From positions 77,181 through 141,180 of the forward strand of contig JAGHQL010000020.1 in assembly GCA_020080175.1 (NCBI GenBank): a stretch of DNA of 64,000 bases. Reading direction: 5' to 3'. Shown in pieces: positions 33,941 through 44,252 of the stretch. The position numbers and the translations under genes are program-made. Within the stretch, counting starts at the first letter, position 1. Every line of letters begins with the position of its first letter. Source of the DNA: Glutinoglossum americanum (taxonomy: Eukaryota > Ascomycota > Geoglossomycetes > Geoglossales > Geoglossaceae). Below the pieces are notes generated by a model. That model was not told where the DNA came from. It made no database searches and was given only the letters and a program-made list of their open reading frames with translations.

Positions 33941-35411
33941 CTATATATCTTTCTTCAGCTCGACCGGCGTAGTGGCGTCCACCGCATGCCCATTAGCCAC
34001 CACCTCCCCATTACCCACAGCTCTCTCACCCACCTCTTTTCTCCCCTCATCTGCACTCTCCTCATCCTCACTCCTCTCATCCTGTAGCCCGCTCGTAAAC
34101 ACATAATCCCTCGCGATCCTCAGTATCAAAAACAGCCAAAACAGGTTCACAGCCTGCAAGCTCGCGAGCAGGGAAAAAGTGATGATCTGGCTGAGGAGGC
34201 ATTTGTATTGTTGCGTTTCCCAGTTTAGTTCGAAGGGGCCGATGGTGCGGAATTCGGTGAGGGTGGAGTAGAGGATTGTGAGGTTGAGGTAGTGGCGTAG
34301 GTAGATCCAGGCTAGGACGAAGATGCCGAAGTAAGGGCCTACTATGGGAGAGTTGAGGTAGTTGAGGGTTTTGGAGGTCTGTGATGTGTTAGCGGTGGTG
34401 TGGGAATTTTGAAGAGGGGGCTTACAGCTAGGAAAAAGTCACTGATGTCGTGCGTGATGTAAACTGCTAACCCCATGTGTGTGAAGTGGAATCGGTAGCT
34501 TAATCCGATGAGCGCGAGCGTGATTATGTGGTGCCCGACTAGTTCTTTGAAGTCCTTCCTGGGCTTTTCTAATTGTAGTAACAGTACAATTGCCTGCTGG
34601 GCCCAATACGACGCTTCTAATAGATAGTATGCCTTGAACACGGCTTCGTGGCTCTTGTGCGGAAACCCTTCGAAAAAGGCCGCAGTGTTGAAGTACCACA
34701 TATCCGTCCTGCTCATGACGTATAGCCCATACGGGCCGAAGAAGGCGAAGTAAATGGCAGTGTACGCCTGCTCCATGAAGCGGTTTTGCTTGTTACGGCC
34801 CTTAATGTCAAAATACAACGCCATGGGCTTCAGCAGACGCTGCATGAGGAACTCCCGCGTGAACGAGAGGAAGATCGTGTAGAACGCCACAAAGACAATA
34901 TCCAATTTTCCTTTTCCATACTTTATCGGCGTCGTGGGGTCCGTGCCGGGCTCTGGAGGTAGTGGGTAGGAGAGGAAGATGGCGTGGTGGACAGGATTTT
35001 CGTGTGTGGGATTGACGAGGTAGGCGGAGACGATGAGAAGGAGGAGTACTAGTGGGTTGACCCAGGTGTGGCGGAAGGAGAGGTCGATCCACTTCCTGAA
35101 GAGGCTCCTGGCTTTCCGTCGCTGTCGTGAGAGTGGTCGATGGCGGTTCTTAGAAGGGGGTCGCTATAAGAGAGAACAGAGAAGCGTGTCAGCGTAACCA
35201 CCTCATTTTTCTTTGTTGCGACACAAATAATTGGCAAGACGTATTTGCGAGACTCCTCGCATTCGCCAGTTCTTTTATCATTTATTTGCTTGCTGTAGGA
35301 TAAGGAGCGACTCACGTTTGGAGGCGTTGGCGTTAGTGTAGACATGGCAGGCGCACTCGTATCTCCTCTTATATCCGCCCCTAGATTCGACGATCTGCGC
35401 GGTCTACCCAT
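33941..35411 (-). CDS. LAG1: ceramide synthase, Lag1/Lac1 type (TLC domain), 423 aa
   Basis: Exons on the minus strand: 35411..35316, 35163..34426 and 34378..33941. Introns are 152 and 47 bp, GT-AG; the second has a GCTAAC branch site. A downstream in-frame ATG (residue 23) could also start the protein. The N-terminus is basic ([17 protein letters not shown]), then several membrane segments. The Lag motif is complete: [20 protein letters not shown], then [17 protein letters not shown], with the HH pair and Asp residues needed for catalysis. The C-terminal tail is acidic and cytosolic. The enzyme N-acylates sphingoid bases with acyl-CoA in the ER. Whether it is the C16-18 or the very-long-chain type cannot be told from the sequence. 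Confidence 0.92.
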
Positions 35412-35982
35412 GGTCTCGTTGATTGTGTGCGATCGTCGTGAAGATATTTACGGTCTATCTTGGCAATTGCACCCCAATCGCTCATGCTTGAGAGACAAAG
35501 GAACGGGGAGGAAGGCGGCTACGGCGACGACAGCGACGCAGGAATGGTGTTGATGTCAGCCGCAATAATTTTATTCGTGATCGGTGGACAGCGGAACTGG
35601 GCGGAACTTTTTTCGCCGAGCGTGTTTTCCTTTTTACAAGAACATTGTTTGCCCGATACATTTGGCAATGCACGTTACAATTATTCAATTATTCGCACAA
35701 CGTAAACCAGTGATCGGCGTACGGCAGAATAGGGCGGCACTGGCGGAGATTCTATTCCGCCGATCGTCCACCATATAGGAGCGTTGTTTACGTACATACA
35801 ATATACATCTCCAACACGAGGGACAATGTTCATCCTAGCACTGTATAATATTCTAACATCCAACGATATATACAAGGGTAGAGGAGAGTGCGCGCCGCAA
35901 TCGGGTCTGTGAGCAAGTATTTGCTCTCAGTTCGATTGCTGAAAATAAACGGAATCAATGTAAGGTTTCCCTTGCTATCAGC
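35412..35982. other. intergenic: LAG1 promoter and PEX11-like 3' flank
   Basis: About 570 bp. The two neighbours are in tandem on the minus strand, so it holds the LAG1 promoter and the 3' end of the PEX11-family gene. No further element recognised. Confidence 0.5.
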
Positions 35983-36920
35983 TCAACTGGTACTTCTCCA
36001 CATTTCCCGGAATCCAATGATGCCAGCAATACTACCCAAGATGCCCACCCACATCTCGCCTACCGCTCCGTTCTCTCGACTCCAATGCAGAGTCAACGGA
36101 GCGTACGCCGCATTGATATATGCCTCTCGCCACCACTTTTCCTCCCGCTTCGCCCGTTGAATCTTCCCTTCCTTCTCTTCGCTATCCCATATGACCTCTC
36201 TAGTCATCCTCTCCCTCCACAGCCGTCCGAAATCTAGCGCCACATGTGCCATCCAGAGCCGCGAACTCCACACCCACCACCTCGTCTGCCTCCGAGCATC
36301 AAGTCCAATGACCCCATGTTGTGCTAGATACGCGCCATTCTCTAGATACTGATACGCCACGCCGGCACCGACTTGCACCCACGCGATGCACTTTAGCACT
36401 CTATCCTTCGGCGGCTCCTTCCACAGTTCAGATCCCCATTTCCAGATCCCTAGCATTCCCCACAACCGCATGAATATCCGGAAATCGGCGACTAGATCCG
36501 ACAATGCGCGGAGTCGTTTGCTGGTGAGGGCGAGCCCACTTTTGGGGTCTTGCGATATGGTCGCAATGAGAGTTTCTCCGGGAAGTAGTTTGCCATCGAC
36601 CTGAGTCGCGACGGCGAGGGCGGCCTTCTCCAGTCTTCGGCGAGAGAGCCAGTCGAGCTTTGAGATCACAGTCACGAGAATGTAATTGACCGCACAAAGA
36701 GTGGCATCAGTGCCGGCTGATGTGGAGAGAATCCTGCATGAATTATTTGTAGGTTAGCCATCTACGAAACCTCATGTACACGGGTAGCTCGGCGGTGGAT
36801 GGCGTGCCTATCTAAGTGTGCTATAGTTACGTCGGCGCGCTTGAGGTAGAGAGGAAGCCACTTCTTCAGCTGATTGGCTTTTGGGAACGAGCCTCCAGAC
36901 GGAGCCGGCAAGCTCGCCAT
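35983..36920 (-). CDS. PEX11-family peroxisomal membrane protein, 287 aa
   Basis: Exons on the minus strand: 36920..36808 and 36733..35983. The intron (74 bp) starts with GC: GATAG|GCACGC, ending ATGCAG|GATTC. This join gives AHLDRILSTSAGTDATLC, a typical PEX11 core. The only in-phase GT donor would leave a 32-bp intron, which is too short. The protein has amphipathic helices, SKRLRALSDLVADFRIFMRL (a strongly conserved PEX11 segment) and a C-terminal hydrophobic segment (WVGILGSIAGIIGF). It looks like the third, Pex11C-like paralogue of filamentous fungi. PEX11 proteins elongate and divide peroxisomes. It is divergent from a PMP22-family gene. Confidence 0.85.
36734..36807 (-). other. GC-AG intron in the PEX11-family gene
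   Basis: Reverse-strand donor AG|GCACGC, a GGCTAACC branch site and acceptor ATGCAG. It is the second GC-AG intron in the window, sharing GCACG with the RRB1 one. Confidence 0.65.
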
Positions 36921-37830
36921 GGCAGTGAGATATCGTGGGTTTGGTGAAGATCAGAGAAAGAAAGAAAACCCTCAATCAAACCCTTCTCTCCCCTCTCCTT
37001 CCCAAGGATCAGAGCCGAGGCCCGCCACAGAGCCGACCAGGAACAAAACGGATCACGTGAACGCTTATGCTGATCAGTCTCTATTGTACCACGTACCAGC
37101 GAATCGCCGGCGGGAGCCCATGTCTGGCTAACTAAGGTATGTCCTGTCCTTAGTAAGGGAAGTAGGGAAGTATATAGGATACTATGTAGTATGTGAATCT
37201 GAGTAGCATATATTAAATGCACAGTAAATTGAACGAGACATGCACGAACCTAGAAGGGGCGGAGCGAGTAATATGTGTAATGTGTGCCGATTGAGAGCTT
37301 GGTTGCGAGCTTTTCGTTAAGTACTATTGGGGAAGCTGGAGGCAACTCGGTCGCTCGCTCCCCAAGTACGCCCAGGGCCCTAGGCGTATCTTGTTCCCCG
37401 TCCAACACCACCCACGTTTCCCATCTCCCTTTCCCTCTGGAGCTGAAAACCTGGGGATCTTCAACATCACCGTGCAAGAAGTGATTGATAAATCTAGGTA
37501 TGTCCTATCGCCATTGCTTCTTCGATGTTATTTCTGCTCGGGTCACCTCAAAGGGAGATCGCCCACGGGGGACGGTGATGTTCCCGCCAGTACGACCGGC
37601 CTCGGCCTAAATGCGCGGACAACAAAACAAACAACAATGACCTTTGTTGCCGACAATCAATTGTGTCTCCTCCCGCGCAGATTTTTTAGTGGTGCAATCA
37701 AGACGCGCGACGTGATCCTCATCACTGACAAAACTCTCTCGAGTAGAATTACCCTGATACACCTCCTGGACACGCACGCGCCCGCGCTTTTCGTTAGATC
37801 CTCGCAAGCAAGCAGGCTGGCAGCAACGCG
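36921..37830. promoter_or_regulatory. shared divergent promoter of two peroxisomal membrane protein genes
   Basis: 910 bp between the PEX11-like and PMP22-like starts. The ORFs inside (for example 37391..37876) lack domains and probably overlap a 5' leader. I did not find a certain peroxisome-regulatory (FarA/FarB-type CCTCGG) site. Confidence 0.5.
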
Positions 37831-38862
37831 ATGTCCGTCAAATTCCAGAAGGAGGTTATCCGGGACACGGTGGTAGATGGGACTGTGGGCGGGTTTAAGG
37901 GCGGGAAGAAGGAGGATCTTGCTCATGTGGTTGGAAATGCCTTGACAGGAGGAAAGAGCAACACCGGATATATGGCCGTAAGTTTTATCCACCTTGTCCT
38001 TATATGAGACTCTTGCGCTGCGATATCTAAGAGGGCTCCGTCGCTTTTACAGGCCTATCTCCGTCAGCTCCAGTCGAATCCGCTTCGAACGAAGATGCTC
38101 ACGTCTGGCACGCTGTCCGCTCTGCAAGAATTCCTCGCGTCCTGGATCGCGCACGATAAGAGCAAGCACGGCCACTATCTCACGCCTCGAGTGCCTAAGA
38201 TGGCGCTTTACGGAGCTTTTGTCAGCGCACCATTGGGCAGTGCGTTGATCAATATACTGCAGTGGCTATTTGCCGGCAGGACCAGCTTGAAAGCTAAGGT
38301 TGTGCAGATTCTCGTCAGTAACTTGATTGTAAGTCCATCGCTCCCCTTTCGTCCTTATATCACCAGCGTTTATCCTCGGAACGGAGAGAACAGGAACCCA
38401 TTTAGCAGTCTCCCCTAACTCTTCTTGAACTTCGTAGGTTTCTCCAATCCAAAACACAGTCTACCTCGCCTCTATGGCCATCATAGCCGGCGCGCGCACC
38501 CTTCATCAAATCCGCGCCACCGTACGTGCAGGCTTCCTCCCGGTCATGAAGATCAGCTGGATCTCCAGCCCACTCGCGCTTGCGTTCGCCCAGAAGTTCC
38601 TCCCAGAGGAGACATGGGTTCCGTTTTTCAACATAATCGCGTTTGTCATTGGCACCTACATCAACGCTCACACCAAGAAGAAGAGGTTGGCGGCGTTGAG
38701 GAAGAAGGTACGTTTTGGATATAACGGGGCTTTCTCCCGGTTACACCCGCTTGTCCCTCGGAAAATTGAAGCTGACATTCTCTGGTTTCAAAGCACTATG
38801 GTGAAGGAAGAAGCTCATCCGGCCGAACCGAAGACTACCCTCCCCCCCGACGGGAGTACTAG
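37831..38862 (+). CDS. PMP22/Mpv17-family peroxisomal membrane protein, 253 aa
   Basis: Exons 37831..37977, 38053..38328, 38438..38707 and 38794..38862, all joined by GT-AG introns of 75, 109 and 86 bp. Core sequence: AAYLRQLQSNPLRTKMLTSG, SRVPKMALYGAF-like TPRVPKMALYGAFVSAPLG, VSPIQNTVYLASMAIIAGAR and LPEETWVPFFNIIAFVIGTY. Four membrane segments are expected. It belongs to the fungal PMP22 branch that includes the Woronin-sorting complex protein WSC of Neurospora, which shapes peroxisome membranes for Woronin-body budding. Whether this gene is the WSC orthologue or the general PMP22 paralogue needs a tree. It is head to head with the PEX11-family gene. Confidence 0.87.
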
Positions 38863-39469
38863 ACGGTCACAGGAAAAGGCGGGGGTGAGAATAATGGGGG
38901 TACTCTCTGAATAAGAGCTAGCCTGAATGGATCTAATTAATCAGGTTCATATGAGGAAACGGTGTTGGCCGTAATGGAGTTTCAAAAATCCAGCCTAAAT
39001 AGTTTTTTTACAGGGCGAACGAACCCGCCGAGTTTTCTTGAGAGAATCATTCGACACGCCCCAACCCCCTTTTATATTGTTCACACTTTTCGGAATAGGA
39101 GGGGGGAACCGCAGAATCTTTTCGTTTTTCCTTGGTATATAATCTTAAATCAAAAAAGAACAAGAAAAATCCGGCGACGCGATTCTTGCTCTCTGGGGAT
39201 TCCCACTATCGCGTGCCAAATTTTATTTAGCTTTTTTGACGGAAGGAAATCTATATCTATTGTGTTTTCTGTATCATGTGCGAGGGATAGGTGGAAAGAC
39301 ATGCCCAACCAGTTCCCCAAGTGCTAAAGTTAAAGTGCTAAATTGCTAAATTGCCAAACACCTTCCAAGACACAGTTTTTGCAAGAGTTTGATGATAAAT
39401 GATCAAGCGATCTAAGTGCAAAAATGTATCCTCATTAAGAATGCATCCAGGTAATCCTTGTCCAACTCG
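38863..39469. other. intergenic between convergent PMP22-like and ELG1 genes
   Basis: About 600 bp of 3' flank, A/T-rich. No gene or RNA recognised. Confidence 0.5.
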
Positions 39470-42400
39470 TTACATCTCACTCTCTCCCGTGCTCTCCTCT
39501 GGCGTTCTCTCCACTAGTGCTAGTTCGTCCACATCATCGCCACCGGATTCAGCGTGTAGCAAGCTCCGCGAAGCAGCATCTTGCCATCCCTCACCGCCAG
39601 TACGAAGCACCATTAAGGTGTTAACATTCCCATCAAACCATTTCTCCCGTCTCATACTTTTTCTGCTCCCTCCCACAAGAGCAGAACGACTTGCTCTCGT
39701 GGTCCTGATCTTCTTCCCATTTCTCCCGCCCTGCGAGAGTAGTCCTGAAACTTTAAGTTGCTGTTCCTCACGATGGAGCTCGTGACTGACAATTGTCCGA
39801 ACGTATGGTGCAAGCTCCGTGGCTGTTAAGGACGGTGTTCGGTCAAAAGAAGAGATAGTATGAGTGAGCTGTGGGGCGATGAAAACCGGGGGCACAGCAA
39901 TTGAAGTGAAAGCCGCAGAAAGGTCTGCATGGCTAAGATGGCGTCGAGAAGCATCGTCGAGATAGATGACGTTTTCTATCATGTCCTGCTCGTACAAGGA
40001 TTCAATTTGGCTGTTGGTGTTGAGATCGAGGGTTTCGTTGCGAAGAGCGCGTTTAGCAAGGGATTTTGCATAGATAGGCATTTGGCTATGCAATCGGTCG
40101 TAGCGTATCATAGGGTCTGACCGGAGGAAATGCCATCCCAGAACGTCATCGCAGCGATATTTATCCGGTAGTTTTGGCTGTGTGGGGTCACAAATAACCT
40201 ATTGCCGTTAGCGTGACGCCCAAGTCAGTTACTAGCTCAAGGCAATACCTGGTTACCGCTTCTCATTCCCTGGCCAGCATATACATCTGCGGCACTCATT
40301 GATTGCAGAAACGCTTCATACGCGTTCAGCGCGATTGAATGACTGAGTTTCGATTTGTTCCCCTTGAGAGTTACTTCCATAGCCCACTCTTTTATGTCAT
40401 CCCGGTCATGCCAATCCTCTACGTCAATCTCCCAGCCGTCCCAAGCCTCTATTAGAATCTCTTCTTCATCGTCTGAAAATCCGTCGTCAGGACCCCGGCA
40501 CGCCTCGTGATCCAGCCACCCCATACCTGTAACATAGGAATCTTTACTAGCAACACGTAGTGTTTCTCCATTTTCATTGACGTCGGTTCCTGGGGGCCAG
40601 CGCTGTATCATCCATTCGAGCCCACCTTTTCTGTCGCCGATGCCCATTTGACACCAGTAGTCCATCTCCATAATAGAAGCTCGGAGATCGCGATTCTTAG
40701 CGTTATACAAGCCCCTCAGGGCTTCGCGGCGGAGAATATGACCTTCGTTGGCTGCAATTAGAAGAAGATGATCTACCGCAAGATCTTCGGGAGGAGGTAC
40801 GAAACGGAGGATGGCATGGAGAGAGAGCGAATCAAAAGGCACAAGGCTTTCGTCGTTGCACGTCATGACGATTGGCCTTTTGGATTGAGCAATGAGAGAG
40901 ATGACTGTGGCCCAGAATTGCTTGTCTTCTTCGAAAAGAATGTCGATCTCCTCCAATAGGATCAGTGATTGTTTTTGCTGCTGTGGCTGCAGCTTTCGCT
41001 TCTCGGCTGGGTCGTTCTCTGCGTTCTGCCTGGTAGACTGCACATTGGATGCTGTCTGAGTATTGCTCTGGGCAAGAGTGCCTATCCTGCCTGGCTTTCC
41101 GGTGCTAGGATCTCGTGGGAGTGTGTCCGCCATTCGGGTTAGGTCAGCTGAGGCATTCGTTTGCTCTCCCTTCGCCCTATGTACCAGATGATTCCTTGTC
41201 ATTTCTCCAACCTTTTCTAGAACGTCCCTACCGCTCCTCCTACTCCCTGCATTGACCTCGAAAACCTCAAATCCAAGCTGTTTTGCCACAGCATAGACAG
41301 CTGCAGTTTTGCCACACCCATGAGGGCCACTGATCACAATTGAATTTGTCAATTTGCCAGTCTGTACCCCCGACGATCTAGGGTCTCCTGCACGGACAAC
41401 AGTCCTTTTAAACTGGGGGCCATTCCCGATGAACACTTCGTCATCTTCCGGGTCGGTAATCTCATCCATTTCATTTGCTTCCTCGTCACTAGATATTATA
41501 AATCCATCCACGTCTTCGTTCCTCTTCTTCCTCTTCTTAATTGGCTTTGTCTTGTTCTTTAGTTTCTTCGATCCGTGTTTGACGTGGGCTTTGGAAACGT
41601 CCGCGCCGCCGGTATCTACAGAGACAACCGTCAAGGACCGTAGCCAATCCTGTAAAATCAAGGCTTCTCGGCCAGGCTGGAGAACCTGCCCAGCGCACTT
41701 TGGCGCATATTTTTGAACCCAGGGCTGAGTTTCACACTCAGCTCTATCAAATGGAGTAGAGGATGTTAGGATCGATCGATACATAGCCTGTATTGTGGGG
41801 TGGGGTTTTTTGCTGCCATCTCCTGAGTTGAGGGTATTGTCCGTGCCACTCGATTCTCCTTGTGAGCACCCCGCTGGGAGCAAAAAACTACGAATCCGTC
41901 TCCTAACGTATCTTTGAATCTCACGTCCTGTAGTCAAGATACGTTCTGGAAGCCGTAGAGCCCCTGGAAGGCGATTATACTGTACCCCTAGGTTCGTAGT
42001 AGCTTTTCCTGCAGGCTGATCCTGTGGGGTAACATTGAGTCTGGAAGATAGATACGCTATAACATCCTCGGTCACAGGAACCTGAATTAAAGTGTGTTTA
42101 AGCTTCCGCTTCGCTCGAGGCATTGTTACTCTCTCATTCGGCTCCCAGTCTAGCGTGTTTTCGAGGCCACGGACATGAAGCATTCCCTTTGGTGGCCAGA
42201 GAGGTTCCAATGCCCCAGGCACTTTGAGCGTCCGTGTTTTACTAGGGCTCGTTATGCCCTTTCTGGAATCGGCAAGGCCTAGGACCTTATCCTGGTTGCT
42301 AGCGCCTTTCTTTTCCGCGATACGTTTGCGTGGGCTAAGGGAGGTACCACAGTCGGTGTCCGAGCCAGACGTAGTAACTCCAGTCCCAAAAGCGCTTGAC

Positions 42401-43838
42401 CTTCCGACAGCAGAAATAATTGGCGCGCTTGTGTCCGGAATAAGTTTCCGACCCAGCTTCCCCATAAAAAATGGATGTGTGGGTTTTGGCTTATCAAGCT
42501 TCTTGGGTGCCTCCGGTGGCCTTGTAGACCCTGGCCTTGGAGGTAAACTCAGTATATATTCGATCCTCCTCGATAGAGAAGAGGCCAAGTCGCAATCAAC
42601 CCTGTACTTGACAATAACCATCTTTTGCTTTTTCGGCATTTTTGAAGCTAAAGATTTCTTGCTCTCCAACTTACGATCGTGTGATCCAGACCTCCGAGAT
42701 ATCGGCGAGCTGAACTTTCCTTTCGCATTAAGCCTAAGCAACTTCCTCGGAGGGGAGTTCTTTCTTGGCGGTACGCTCCTGTCGGCTAGATCGTCACCGG
42801 TTGCTAGGGGGGAAAGAGGTGGCGGAGAGCTTAGCGATATAGCATGATGAGATTCATTGACAGAACCAAGTGGGGCTCTCCCGGTATCCGGAACGATGGG
42901 GTCGGATGAAATTTCTATGACCTGCCGCAGTGGGGTCTGTGGCGACTCTAGTAGCTGGGGTAGAGGAATTTCTGGCTTCGTAACCAGACTTGGCATATTA
43001 GCCACGGGGGTATCTCGGTCAAAAATCGAAAAATCGCCATTCGCAGTAGCTTCGAGCTGAAGACAGAAGGAGTGGTACGTCTCACCACTCTGCCCAAAAA
43101 GGGTGTCGTTAGGCAGGGGGTGAAATTGCTCAGGCCTAAGTGGAGTTTCCTCCGCGCCAGGTGACACTGTTTTTTGACGCTTCCGTCGAGACTCGTTCGG
43201 GTCCGACTCCAAAGACTCTCCCTCACAAGCATGAACATCAAGCTGCATAAGAATATCCTGGCTAGATTCCTGCCGGCGAGTATGGGTAGTTTTTGCCACC
43301 CCTGCGATGCCCGTTGAAGCATTACAAGAAGCACCGGCTGTCCCCTCGTGTTCGAGTGTATTGGTCTCGGCATTATTTGAGGATTTGGCCTTCGAAGTTT
43401 CTGTGGAGCAAGTATAAAACTCTGCATTCGCCTTTCCTTTGCCCTTTCGTTTCTTCACTCCAGCCTTAGGCGTGGCTTTAGATCCGCTCTCAGATCTCCC
43501 ACGAGTGACTCGCAATCTACTCTCATTTTCCCCGACAGACGCTGTAAGTGGCACGTTTGCTGACGGAGAAGCACTTCCCGATGATTGTTGGGCACCTAGG
43601 ATACCCTGCCGCGTTAGACAGATCACTCGGGTTGACAGGAAGCCTTACGTTGGTTCGGGTTGAAGAATGGGTGCAACCGCGTCATTGCAGCAGCTTCCTG
43701 ATGTTCTAGGCTGTCTTCCCCCGTCTCAATGGACAATTCTGTGCTAGATCCATGTGAAATGTCCCCTCTTTCTGTCGTGAATAAGACTGACTCTGGAGGG
43801 GCTGCGCTTGTAGTTGCCGTGAGGTCCCAGAGACTCAT
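39470..43838 (-). CDS. ELG1: Elg1/ATAD5-type PCNA-unloading AAA+ ATPase, 1421 aa
   Basis: Exons on the minus strand: 43838..43649, 43595..40249 and 40198..39470; introns of 53 and 50 bp with CTAAC branch sites. The AAA+ module lies around residues 750-1130: Walker A GPHGCGKTAAVYA near residue 820, Walker B LILLEEIDILF, sensor region PIVMTCNDESL. The N-terminal 700 residues are long, Lys/Ser-rich and mostly disordered. A TRLHPFFNP stretch near residue 55 resembles a PCNA-interaction (PIP-like) motif, which Elg1 proteins carry at the N-terminus. Elg1 replaces Rfc1 in an RFC-like complex that removes PCNA, especially SUMO-PCNA, from chromatin after replication. Identification is firm. The gene is head to head with UTP8. 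Confidence 0.9.
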
Positions 43839-44252
43839 CGCGTCTCGAATGACTTGAACGTGATGAGCAATTGGGTCACTGTATCACCATTAACGAAAGG
43901 AAGGCGGTTATAGTATAAGAGAAGAAGCATTTAAGCAGATTCTACGGTCGCGGGTTGCTGGGATATCATGTGTAGTGGTACATGTAACGATGTTAATGAA
44001 GGTACCTTCTAATATGAACTACCTCGAAAGGCTAGTTACATGTAAAACCAGACCGCGTCTTGTTGCGCGAAGACGCGAAGACCCCTAGACCGCACGTGAG
44101 CACAGAGCCTCTCACTTTAAGCCGAATTTCGCTTAGTGCGTCTCGCACATTTTCTCATTTCTGCCACTCCAGATATTTCCCGAAATTCCCACCCGACATA
44201 TCAAGCCCGCTCTCCTTTACCTTCTCTCCCGCGTTGTCTCTATGCCCTTGAG
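43839..44252. promoter_or_regulatory. shared divergent promoter of ELG1 and UTP8
   Basis: 414 bp between outward-facing starts. It contains an ACGCG core (GAAGACGCGAAGACC near 44072-44083), which resembles the MluI cell-cycle box core used by MBF in replication genes; a single short match is weak evidence. Confidence 0.5.

Noticed and set aside
42224-42847. 207-codon plus-strand ORF opposite ELG1
   Set aside because: It is the antisense shadow of the long ELG1 exon and has no features of its own.
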